A DNA stretch of 64,000 nucleotides, taken from Mesorhizobium zhangyense (GTDB lineage Bacteria; Pseudomonadota; Alphaproteobacteria; Rhizobiales; Rhizobiaceae). A program made the position numbers and the translations under genes. The notes under the pieces were generated by a model. It was not told the origin of the DNA. It was given only the letters and a program-made list of their open reading frames with translations, and did no database searches. The stretch is from assembly GCF_011045115.1 (NCBI RefSeq), contig NZ_JAAKZG010000004.1, positions 558,001 through 622,000 on the forward strand, given 5' to 3'. Below, one piece after another: positions 45,182 through 53,096 of the stretch (position 1 is its first letter; the number at the start of each line of letters is the position of its first letter).

Positions 45182-45365
45182 AGTTCCTCCACTTGGGCGC
45201 CGAATGCGCCTTGAGACCACAGCATAAAATCGGGCGAAGCCTGCGGGCACGCGCGGGCCAAGGGGCCGCCCCGGACGAAGCCGGCCGCGCGTCTTGATGC
45301 TGCACTCCTCCACCACAAGCCGGACCTGAGCATCGAGCCGAACCTCCCGCCGGCTGTTGTCCATC

Positions 45366-45377
45366 TTGTAGGTACAA
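45366..45377. promoter_or_regulatory. GntR operator site 2 (upstream of the importer operon)
   Basis: TTGTAGGTACAA is a 12-base palindrome apart from the central pair. An overlapping TAGGT-N5-ACCTA inverted repeat extends it downstream (45369-45383). It lies between the SDR stop and the binding-protein gene. Confidence 0.75.
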
Positions 45378-45450
45378 GACCTACCAGACGTACTTTAAAC
45401 CCGCAAGTATGACTCAACAATTTTGTGACTCCGGGCAGTTCGGCTCCCCA

Positions 45451-46218
45451 TCACCAGACGATGAAGCCGCCGTCGACGATCAGATCGATGCCGGTGACGA
45501 AGGAGGACGCCTGCGATGCGAGAAACACAGCCGGGCCGATCATCTCATCCGGGCTCGCGGAGCGCTGCATCGGCGTGTCGCCTTCGAATATCTTCATCTG
45601 GTCGGCAACCTCGGGGCGGATGTTCATCGGCGTGCGGGTGTAGCCCGGGCTGATGACGTTGACGCGAATGCCGCGGTCGGCCCATTCCATGGCAAGGCTC
45701 TTCGACATCTGGATCACAGCCGACTTGGACGAGTTGTAATGGACCTGGTTGATGCCGCGATTGACGATGGTGCCCGAGATCGACGCGATGTTGATGATCG
45801 TGCCCTTGCCCCGAGGCAGCATCACCCTGCCTTCGGCCTGGCAGCAAAGGAAGACGCCGACGACATTGACATCATAGAGGCGGTGCCATTGTTCGAGCGT
45901 CAGGTTCTCAGCCTTCTCAGCGAATGCAACACCGGCGTTGTTGACCGCAATCGTTATCGGGCCGAGTTCGGCCTCCACCTGGTCGATTGCACGGTTGATA
46001 TCGTCCTTCTCGGTCACCGACCCGCTCACCACCAGGGCCCGGCGGCCCATGGCGGTGATCTTTCTGGCCGTTTCGGCGAGTCCACTCGCTTTGCTTTCGC
46101 GACCAAACAGCGCCACGTCGGCTCCTGCCTCGGCCATGCCGAGTGCAATGCTCTGGCCAATGCCGCTCCCCGCACCGGTTACGAAGGCAATGTCGCCGTT
46201 GAGTTCAAAGAGTTTCAT
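45451..46218 (-). CDS. SDR family dehydrogenase, polyol type
   Basis: 255 residues: TGAGSGIGQSIALGMAEAG, VNNAG, the Ser in NIASISG, YNSSK, and a C-terminal VDGGF. The pattern matches sorbitol/threitol/gluconate-type SDRs. CTGGAGGAAAGC precedes ATG 46218, an excellent ribosome site. It lies between gntR and the importer, all on the minus strand, 115 bases after gntR, so it may share gntR's promoter. With the zinc dehydrogenase at 40521 it provides two oxidation steps, possibly for stereoisomers of one polyol. Confidence 0.9.
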   Translation of the reverse strand: MKLFELNGDIAFVTGAGSGIGQSIALGMAEAGADVALFGRESKASGLAETARKITAMGRRALVVSGSVTEKDDINRAIDQVEAELGPITIAVNNAGVAFAEKAENLTLEQWHRLYDVNVVGVFLCCQAEGRVMLPRGKGTIINIASISGTIVNRGINQVHYNSSKSAVIQMSKSLAMEWADRGIRVNVISPGYTRTPMNIRPEVADQMKIFEGDTPMQRSASPDEMIGPAVFLASQASSFVTGIDLIVDGGFIVW

Positions 46219-46332
46219 GCTTTCCTCCAGATAAAAGACACGACCGCTTGTTCCGCCGAACCAGATTGGTCGGGCGGCCTTACCGGCCAGATATGAAATT
46301 TGGACGCCTCGCCTGCACGAAGCGCCGCAAGG

Positions 46333-47103
46333 TCAGCCGTCGGCGGCCTTCGCCACGACGCTTACTTTCACCACATCGCTGCGCAGCCATGAGGTGTAGT
46401 AATCGAAAACGCGCTCATCCAGCCCCCACGATTCCGAGGTGACCAGCAGCAGTGGCGCACCGCGCTTGACACCAAGCCGCTCCGCCTGCTCCTCGCTTGC
46501 AGCCACCGCCTCGACGTTACGCCGCGCGCCATAGACCCGGTAGCCCGCCTCGCGCAGCACCTTGTTGAGGGAGCCGCGGTTCTGCATGACCTCGCTGGCC
46601 TCCACGATGGGCTTCAGGTCCGGCAGCAGATAGTTGATCGAATACATAGCCATCTTGCCGTCGAGACGACGCTCGCGACGCAGCTCATAAACCTTCTCGC
46701 CGGCGGCCAGGCCAAGCGATTGGCAAACCTCGCGCGGCGCAGGGCGCAGGTCGGAGAACAGAACCCGCGTTTCCACGCTCTCGTGCTCATGATCGACCTT
46801 GCCTTCAAAGAAGCCTTCCGCCACCTGCAACAGCCACCCGGACGACTTGGGGCTCGCCACGAAGGCGCCACGACGCGGCACCATCCTGACGATGCCGCGA
46901 TCCTGCAGGCTGCGAAGCGTCTCGCGGACGGTCGAACGAGCCAGATCGAAGCTGCGGCAAAGTTCGGTTTCGCTCGGCAGCCGGTCGCCGGGGCCGAACC
47001 GCCCCGACTCAATTTGCGCTTCCACAAGCCTCGACAGCTGAAGATAGTAAGGCTCAGGTGAGGATCGATCGATCCTCCCAGCGATTCCGACGGATTCGTG
47101 CAT
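46333..47103 (-). CDS. GntR family regulator, HutC/UTRA subfamily
   Basis: 256 residues. The winged helix is at 15-85 (YYLQLSRLVEAQIESGRFGPGDRLPSETELCRSFDLARSTVRETLRSL); the UTRA ligand domain follows from about residue 100, ending with the usual LLVTSESWGLDERVFDYYTSW. It heads the minus-strand sugar or polyol regulon. A TGTA-N2-TACA site lies 14 bases upstream of its own start, and two more precede the importer and the dehydrogenase operon, so it probably represses all of them and itself until the sugar (or its phosphate) binds. Confidence 0.93.
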   Translation of the reverse strand: MHESVGIAGRIDRSSPEPYYLQLSRLVEAQIESGRFGPGDRLPSETELCRSFDLARSTVRETLRSLQDRGIVRMVPRRGAFVASPKSSGWLLQVAEGFFEGKVDHEHESVETRVLFSDLRPAPREVCQSLGLAAGEKVYELRRERRLDGKMAMYSINYLLPDLKPIVEASEVMQNRGSLNKVLREAGYRVYGARRNVEAVAASEEQAERLGVKRGAPLLLVTSESWGLDERVFDYYTSWLRSDVVKVSVVAKAADG

Positions 47104-47116
47104 GGTTTTGTCCGCT

Positions 47117-47128
47117 ATGTAGGTACAA
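47117..47128. promoter_or_regulatory. GntR operator site 3 (autoregulatory)
   Basis: ATGTAGGTACAA, 14 bases upstream of the gntR ATG. It shares the TGTAGGTACAA core exactly with the site at 45366 and the TGTA-N2-TACA frame with the site at 41595. Confidence 0.75.
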
Positions 47129-47204
47129 AATCACTAACACCTCTTCTCGTTCTGATCAATCCGCCCCGATCGAGAACCCAAATCCTCCGGCCCGCCGTCT
47201 AAAA

Positions 47205-47727
47205 ATGGCAAGCAACTCTCCGGCACCGAACGAGCGAAAGGCGGGCGTCCGTCCAAGCGCGCGGTTGAAGAGCTCAATCGGCGAATTCTTGATACGGCGG
47301 CTGGACTCTTCGCATCACAAGGGTTCGCGGCACCTCGATGGAGCAGGTGGCTGCCGCCTGTGGCGCCGGCAAAGATACCATTTACCGTCGCTATCCGTCC
47401 AAGACAGCCCTGTTCAAGGTGCTGATGGACGGCTTGCAGTCGCAGGTGCTCGGTGAACTGGATGAAATCATGAGCGCCGGCGGAACATCGTCGCAACGGC
47501 TTCGACGCTTCGCGAGAACGCTGCTTTCGATCAATCTGAGGCCACAGATGATTGCTCTCAATCGGGTCACGTTGGGAGAGGCTGTGGCATTTGGGGGCGT
47601 ACAACCGACGCCGGCACCCCAAGATCCGATAATGATCCGCTTCACAGTCTTGGTGAAGCAGGCCCAAGCGGACCATGCTGGGGGAGCGCCGCTTTTCCGA
47701 TCTCGCAGAAGAAGAGTGCTATTTTGA
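47205..47727 (+). pseudogene. TetR family regulator with at least two frameshifts
   Basis: From ATG 47205 the first frame gives an N-terminal tail. The next frame holds GRPSKRAVEELNRRILDTAA and GLFASQGFA (47243-47325). A third holds MEQVAAACGAGKDTIYRRYP and SKTALFKVLMDG from 47338. Together these are the complete helix-turn-helix of a TetR protein, broken by two single-base losses near 47243 and 47330. The C-terminal part after about 47690 also slips frame. No single frame can make the DNA-binding domain, so the gene is inactive unless the two sites are sequencing errors. Confidence 0.75.
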
Positions 47728-47916
47728 TCAGGCGCTCGAGTTATTTCTGCAGGGCGCCGCGCAACCCGGAACCGTCTTGATTTCATGCGGCTCACCCGGA
47801 GATCGCAGTCTGCAGGGTGCCTATGTCGCAACATGTGGCCGCAGGGTCAGCCATCCTTTGTCACTGCACGGAGGTCTCAGGCGTGGCCATCATCTATCGT
47901 TTGGTACCGTGGTTAC

Positions 47917-48957
47917 CTATACAAGACCGTATTCGGCAGGATTCCGCTCTAGTTTCCGAATGCCACTGGCAAGCGCAGACTGAATTTTTTCGCGAATATT
48001 ATCGTCGATCTGCGACATGCTTTTACGAATCGCTTCCTGCCACGCAGTGCCGCGATCGCAGGCTTCCATGAACCCATCTGCCAGGTCTTCCGATTGCCGT
48101 TGCTCAATCATGACTTCCATAATGGTTGCAGCCTGCGCCCGATCCTTGCGGCTCTTGGCCGTACCGTCGTTGTCCGTCCGTCGACGGCTGGCAATAATGA
48201 GTTTGTGGATTGCATACCTTTCGGGTGAAGGGATGTTCACGGGTACTTCTGCTCCGTGCAGCAGAACTGCCCGGATCGGCTGATAGGTAAGATAATCGAG
48301 GAAACGCAATGGTTGCGCCGAGGCACCTCCGAGCGCTGGCATTGGAGTAGGGCGGCCACCATAATTGTCTGATCCCGTATTCGGGGTCAGGAATTCGACC
48401 TTGTAGCCGGAACGTGTTGAAAACTGCGTCGTGAAACGACTGTCAGCCTGATGCGGGATCTCCCGGAAAGTCGGATCGACTGTCCTCAGCGTTTCCAGCA
48501 CGGGCGGCATTTGATCTCCGACAGCCACGGAGATCGAATGAAACTGTGCGAAGTCGGCATCTCCGGTAACCATTGATGCACTAGGGAGGCGGACACCAAG
48601 GACAGCCGGGTAGCACTGATAGGCAACGGTGCCGACCAGGACCCCTCGAAGTCTGAAGAACCCGGCTGCAGCGAGCGCTTGAACGATGTCGCCAGTCTTT
48701 CCTTCTGGCCGCGGTAGATATGCCTCACGTACAAGTGTTGAGACCAGTTTCCGCCTTTCGCGGATATCAGCCTTTAAATCCTTGAAGTTTTCGACCCGCT
48801 TTGTGATCTCAGGGTCATCGACAGGGCCGACATATGTCCGTTTCTTGCTGCCCTCACCGTCCGGAAGATCAAAATACCAATAACGGCGACGCCGCACTTC
48901 TGCCGTGATAAACCGGCCGTTGACATTGAATTCCGAAGAGAACGCAGCATCCAGCAT
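47917..48957 (-). CDS. GSU2403-family nucleotidyltransferase fold protein
   Basis: 346 residues. The centre has a nucleotidyltransferase-like core: VLVGTVAYQCYPAVLGVRLP, then VTGDADFAQF where the Asp pair of the NTase metal site would sit, and later a C-terminal helical part with PERYAIHKLIIASRRR and KSRKDRAQAATIMEVMIEQR. This matches GSU2403/NTP_transf_8-type proteins, related to the AbiEii/MNT superfamily. No antitoxin-like partner gene is next to it; the neighbour is a decayed TetR gene. The cellular role is not established; a defence-related or orphan-toxin function is only possible. Confidence 0.8.
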   Translation of the reverse strand: MLDAAFSSEFNVNGRFITAEVRRRRYWYFDLPDGEGSKKRTYVGPVDDPEITKRVENFKDLKADIRERRKLVSTLVREAYLPRPEGKTGDIVQALAAAGFFRLRGVLVGTVAYQCYPAVLGVRLPSASMVTGDADFAQFHSISVAVGDQMPPVLETLRTVDPTFREIPHQADSRFTTQFSTRSGYKVEFLTPNTGSDNYGGRPTPMPALGGASAQPLRFLDYLTYQPIRAVLLHGAEVPVNIPSPERYAIHKLIIASRRRTDNDGTAKSRKDRAQAATIMEVMIEQRQSEDLADGFMEACDRGTAWQEAIRKSMSQIDDNIREKIQSALASGIRKLERNPAEYGLV

Positions 48958-49383
48958 TGTTCGCAGTAACCATTCTGAGTCCCGCGCTGCATCTTATGCG
49001 GCCTTTCGGGCACAAAGCACGCATACGACAACGCAATAGCATGGTTTCCATTTCGAACCGAAGTCAGAGTCGTGCCTCTAAGCTGATATCGGAAACGCGT
49101 ATCATTGAACGACTGAAATGGGCTGTATGCTGACCGGCCGCTGTCGGGCGGACTGCGCGGAGACGATACGCCTTCACCACACGCTTGGCGCGAAGGTGAT
49201 TGAGACTACCCAGATTACGCGATAGCCCTCGAAGTCGAGGTCACCAGTGAAAGCAATCTTCGGACCCAGCAAGATGAATCTTGTTATTGCGTCGACGAAA
49301 ACCAGTTTGGAGCCAACGTTCTTGATCGACTGTGTGGATTTTCCACCAACCCTCGGATAATCTCTTCCTAAGGGAGATCAAGC
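48958..49383. other. Intergenic stretch, no gene recognised
   Basis: 426 bases between the divergent nucleotidyltransferase and cyclase genes. It must hold both promoters. I see no convincing operator, RNA gene or small coding frame. Confidence 0.5.
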
Positions 49384-51612
49384 ATGGAACGTCGGCTGGC
49401 CGCGGTCCTTGCCTTCGACATGGTTGGCTATTCTCGCCTTATGGGCGCGGACGAGCGGGGCACCTTAGCGGCTCAACGGCGGCACCGCAGAAGGCTCTTC
49501 AATCCTCGGGCGGGCCAATATCACGGTCGCATTTTCAAGTTTACGGGTGATGGTGCGCTCATAGAGTTCGCCAGTGTGGTCGATTCGGTCTGCTTCGCGG
49601 TCGAAATGCAATTGGCGCTTCGCGAAGAGAACGCCGAGGTCCCTGAAGACAGGCAATATCGCTACAGGATCGGCATCAACATCGGCGATATTATCCCCGA
49701 TGACGGAGACGTATTCGGCGATGGTGTGAACGTCGCGGCGCGGCTTCAGGAACTGGCCGATCCCGGAGGGATATGCCTGTCCGGTTCGGCCTTTGAGCAA
49801 GTCCGGGGCAAGCTCGATCTTATCTTCGAACATCTCGGCGAAAAGCAGGTCAAAAACATCGCTGAGCCAGTAACGGTCTATCGGGTTCTGCTCGACGACA
49901 AGGCGGCGGCCCTGGCAACCCCGATCGCCCCCGAAACGTCTGCTGTTTTGACGAGCCGCAACAAAGCGGCCGTTACGGTTGCCTTCCTGCTGCTTGCTGT
50001 TGCGGGCGCCGCGCTCTGGTGGCAACCGTGGACGCTCACACAACCGTCGAAGCAGACCGAGCGGTTCGCTTATCCGCTGCCGGACAAGCCTTCAATCGCC
50101 GTACTGCCCTTTATCAATGTCAGCGGCGACACACAGCATGATCACCTTGCGGAGGGCCTGACAGACGACCTCATAACAGAATTGTCGAAGGTTTCCGGCC
50201 TGTTTGTGATTGCGCGTCATTCTGTTTTTGCGGTTCAGGCTACGGACGGCAAGATCCAGGATGTGGCCGCGGAGCTCGGCGTTCACTACGTCTTGGAAGG
50301 CACGCTGCAAAGGGCCACGTCAAGGCTGCGGATCAACGTCAAGCTGATCGACGCGCTCACCGGGCTCTCACTTTGGGCCGAGCGCTATGATCGCCAGTAC
50401 ACGGATCTTTTTGCGGTTCAGGACGACGTCATCAGCAAGATCATTTCGGCACTGGCCGTCAAGCTGAGCGAAGGCGAGCGCGATCAACTGGCGCGAATTC
50501 CCACCGATAATCTGGAAGCCTACGACTACTTTTTGCGCGCTGAGCAGGAGGGCTTTCTTTACAGCGACGTCGAGACCTATCGTCGGACACTGTCCTACTA
50601 CCAGAAGGCGATCGATCTGGATCCCGGATTTGCCGACGCACATGCCGGTATCGCCCGGATCGCCGTAGACGTCTGGCGCAACGACTACAATTATCTCTGG
50701 TCGGCTGCGGTGGCGCGAAAGATAGCCTATGACGCCGCCGGGCAAGCCTTGAAGCTGGATCCCAACAATGCCCGTGCCCATACGGTCCTGGCGCTGCTTC
50801 AACTGGTCGACGGCCGGGGGGCGGAGGCGAGAGATTCCGCGAACCGGGCGGTGGCCGCCCAGCCGAGCGATGCGGAGGCATTCGGCAACCTGGCCCTGAT
50901 TCTGGCTCACACCGGCAGCCGCGAACAGGCAGTCACGGAAATGGACAAGGCCTTGCGCCTCGATCCTTCACCGCCGCCGAGCTTCCAGTTGCTGGCGGGC
51001 GTTGTCTTCTATACAGCGCACGAAAACGGGCGGGCGATCCCCCTGATCGAATCTGCGCGCGATGCGCTGCCCAATGTAGAACCAGCGCGGGAATATCTGG
51101 CCGCAGCCTATGTCGACCAGGGCGACCAAAAGCGCGGAGAGCAGGAGGCGCTGGAATTGCTCAAACTGTTTCCGGACAGCAATCTGACCTATTACGGCTA
51201 CCTGTATGATTACTGGCGCAAGGACGATCTTAGCCATCATCTGACTGGTCTGAGGGCGGCAGGCGTTCCCGAATGGCCGTTCGGGTTTAAGGGAGCAGAG
51301 AGCGACCAGGTCGGCGGTACGGAACTTCGCAGCTTTGTGACCGACAAGACGTGGACCGGACGGCACAAGAACGGCACCGAATTCATCCAGTATTTCGACA
51401 AAGCCGGAAACACCGCCTATCGTAGCGCCAACACGAACATCACCGGTATCATAGAGGTTCGGGACAACCGTCTCTGCGAGAAGTTCACCGGCTATTTCCT
51501 GGATCGCATGGTGTGCGGGTACGTCTACCGCAACACGAGCCAGGAGCAGCGTGACGCCGAATATGTTCACGTCACGCCCCGGGCTCTAATGTACTTTTCT
51601 CTTGGCCAGTGA
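49384..51612 (+). CDS. Class III adenylate/guanylate cyclase with TolB-like and TPR regions
   Basis: 742 residues. The cyclase domain (1-175) has both metal Asp residues (FDMVGYSRLMG, Asp12; KFTGDGALIEF, Asp56) and NVAARLQELADPGG. One membrane span is at about 196-214. A TolB/FlgO-like region follows (PSIAVLPFINVSGD to TGLSLWAERYDRQYTDLFAVQDDV), then TPR-like repeats (about 370-600: ALKLDPNNARAHTVLALLQL, ALRLDPS). A C-terminal segment (about 640-742) ends in a Cys-containing stretch not usual for the family. GGAG precedes the ATG. Rhizobia often hold many such cyclases; cAMP output tied to an envelope signal is the likely role. Confidence 0.9.
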   Translation: MERRLAAVLAFDMVGYSRLMGADERGTLAAQRRHRRRLFNPRAGQYHGRIFKFTGDGALIEFASVVDSVCFAVEMQLALREENAEVPEDRQYRYRIGINIGDIIPDDGDVFGDGVNVAARLQELADPGGICLSGSAFEQVRGKLDLIFEHLGEKQVKNIAEPVTVYRVLLDDKAAALATPIAPETSAVLTSRNKAAVTVAFLLLAVAGAALWWQPWTLTQPSKQTERFAYPLPDKPSIAVLPFINVSGDTQHDHLAEGLTDDLITELSKVSGLFVIARHSVFAVQATDGKIQDVAAELGVHYVLEGTLQRATSRLRINVKLIDALTGLSLWAERYDRQYTDLFAVQDDVISKIISALAVKLSEGERDQLARIPTDNLEAYDYFLRAEQEGFLYSDVETYRRTLSYYQKAIDLDPGFADAHAGIARIAVDVWRNDYNYLWSAAVARKIAYDAAGQALKLDPNNARAHTVLALLQLVDGRGAEARDSANRAVAAQPSDAEAFGNLALILAHTGSREQAVTEMDKALRLDPSPPPSFQLLAGVVFYTAHENGRAIPLIESARDALPNVEPAREYLAAAYVDQGDQKRGEQEALELLKLFPDSNLTYYGYLYDYWRKDDLSHHLTGLRAAGVPEWPFGFKGAESDQVGGTELRSFVTDKTWTGRHKNGTEFIQYFDKAGNTAYRSANTNITGIIEVRDNRLCEKFTGYFLDRMVCGYVYRNTSQEQRDAEYVHVTPRALMYFSLGQ

Positions 51613-51634
51613 CAGGCGGTCGCGGTGTCCGGCG

Positions 51635-52156
51635 TCAATTGGGGGACTGCTGCCAGTTCTTCTCCAGCTTTTCAGAAACCAGCGTGTTCTCGACCTCTGA
51701 CCAGTGTTTCTGTGAGTCGACAACCTTGGTTGGGTTCTTTTCAAAACCGTCGGCTGCCCCTGGATCATAGCTTATATAGAGCTTGCCTTCGATGATCCGC
51801 CAGGCTTTCGGGTCTATATTGGTCGTGACCGTTCCAAACGAGACGCCGTCGGCGCAATAGCCACCGTATTGCGGGGCATATTTGGCTGGCTCCTTTTCGA
51901 AAAGATCGCGATTTTCAGCACTCGCGAAATGCCAGGTCGCGCCCAGCCAGTGGTAGGAATATTTTGCAGACCCTTCCACGGCCTGGTTCTGGGTGAAATA
52001 GGCAACAGGGTCGTAACCCTTGATTGCAACGTCACCGAAGTAGCCAGTGTTGACAAAATCTTCGGCCACAGCGGTCTGGGCGAACGAGAGCAGGACTGAA
52101 GCGGCACTTGCGGCCGCGGCAATCCGAACCGCTCGTTTCCACCTATGATTAAACAT
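51635..52156 (-). CDS. Exported YHS domain protein
   Basis: 173 residues. A twin-arginine-free signal peptide (VRIAAAASAASVLLSFAQTAVAED) precedes a single YHS-like domain: IKGYDPVAYFTQNQAVEGSAKY, TWHFASAENRDLFEKEPAKYAPQYGGYCA. YHS domains are often metal-binding; here the core Cys is the one in GGYCADG. ATG 52156 has a strong GGAGG site. It converges with the cyclase gene (22-base gap). Function is unknown; periplasmic location is likely. Confidence 0.88.
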   Translation of the reverse strand: MFNHRWKRAVRIAAAASAASVLLSFAQTAVAEDFVNTGYFGDVAIKGYDPVAYFTQNQAVEGSAKYSYHWLGATWHFASAENRDLFEKEPAKYAPQYGGYCADGVSFGTVTTNIDPKAWRIIEGKLYISYDPGAADGFEKNPTKVVDSQKHWSEVENTLVSEKLEKNWQQSPN

Positions 52157-52201
52157 GCCAATTCCTCCGTTTTCCGGGCAGAGCCTTGCCGCAACCGGAC
52201 G

Positions 52202-52792
52202 TCATTTTCGCTTGGTGCATTCCTCATAAAGCCATTTGCCGACAAGATCGGCTTTCTGGCAGGAAGCACCCGCTTTCATCAGCAGGCTTGCGGCATCCCA
52301 ATGCTCGCGCCATCCAGCTTGGGTTAGAGGCGTATAGCCGTTCCTTTCCTTCGCTTCGATCTCTGCCTTGTTGGCCAACAGGAATGCGACAACGTCCGCG
52401 TGGCCTTCTTCGGCTGCGGCATGCAGAGCGGACATATGGTAGAAATTCTTTGCGTCGTTGACTGGCGCACCCTTTGCCACCAGCAGTTCAACGACCTCGA
52501 GGCTTCCCCCATAAGCTGCTGCGTGCAGCGCAGTCAGTCCGCCTTTGTTGCGAATGTGAATATCGGATCCGTTTTCCAGCAGGAGGGCGACAATTTCGGC
52601 ATGACCGGCCAGCGACGCAATCAGCAACGCCGGTTCGCCCGCTGTATCGAGTTCTGCGACGTCGGCGCCCTGATCCAGCAGTTGTTTCGTGCGTTCGACA
52701 TCACCGTCTCTGACTGCATCGTGCATGGCACCGGCCGATGCGACTGCAGTACCCAGCATCAAACAGAAAACAGAAGCGCAAAGATAATTCAC
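52202..52792 (-). CDS. Exported ankyrin repeat protein
   Basis: 196 residues: a signal peptide (NYLCASVFCLMLGTAVASAG) and about five ankyrin repeats (for example LLDQGADVAELDTAGEPALLIASLAGHA, GGLTALHAAAYGGSLEVVELLV, MSALHAAAEEGHADVVAFLL). A C-terminal Cys-containing tail (GASCQKADLVGKWLYEEC) may form a disulfide. The start is GTG 52792, set by GGGAG 6 bases upstream. It lies 45 bases upstream of the YHS gene on the same strand, so the two are probably co-transcribed. It likely acts as a periplasmic protein-binding scaffold. Confidence 0.88.
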   Translation of the reverse strand: MNYLCASVFCLMLGTAVASAGAMHDAVRDGDVERTKQLLDQGADVAELDTAGEPALLIASLAGHAEIVALLLENGSDIHIRNKGGLTALHAAAYGGSLEVVELLVAKGAPVNDAKNFYHMSALHAAAEEGHADVVAFLLANKAEIEAKERNGYTPLTQAGWREHWDAASLLMKAGASCQKADLVGKWLYEECTKRK

Positions 52793-53096
52793 TGCAAACT
52801 CCCATTGAACAGCGGTTCATCGGCCTTCCGGCCGGTTGCCCTCACAACGTGGTCTTGCAAAATATTGCCAACAGCTTCTTCAAAAGACCCGCTGGCATTG
52901 GATGCCGAATGCGTTTTCGCCCCGGGACCAAACGGCGCGCATTGAGCGACCATAGGAAATACCGCAAATCGAATGTGGCGACCCTAATCTATGTAATCAG
53001 ATTGCCGCGATCTGCCGGTTGGTGCTGCGCGACAAAGCCACCAACGAAGGAGAGTAACGAACATCGCAATTCGTTGCTCTGCCGACGATCCCTGTC
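52793..53096. other. Intergenic stretch, nothing recognised
   Basis: 304 bases between the ankyrin gene and the end of the secretion operon. It should hold the ankyrin-YHS promoter. A palindromic GCAACGAATTGC stretch lies near 53066-53078. No gene is evident. Confidence 0.5.

Noticed and set aside
45182-45364. Longer start for the ribose-type binding protein
   Set aside because: It would place 61 non-conserved residues before a proper signal peptide, and the GGAGGA ribosome site belongs to ATG 45181.
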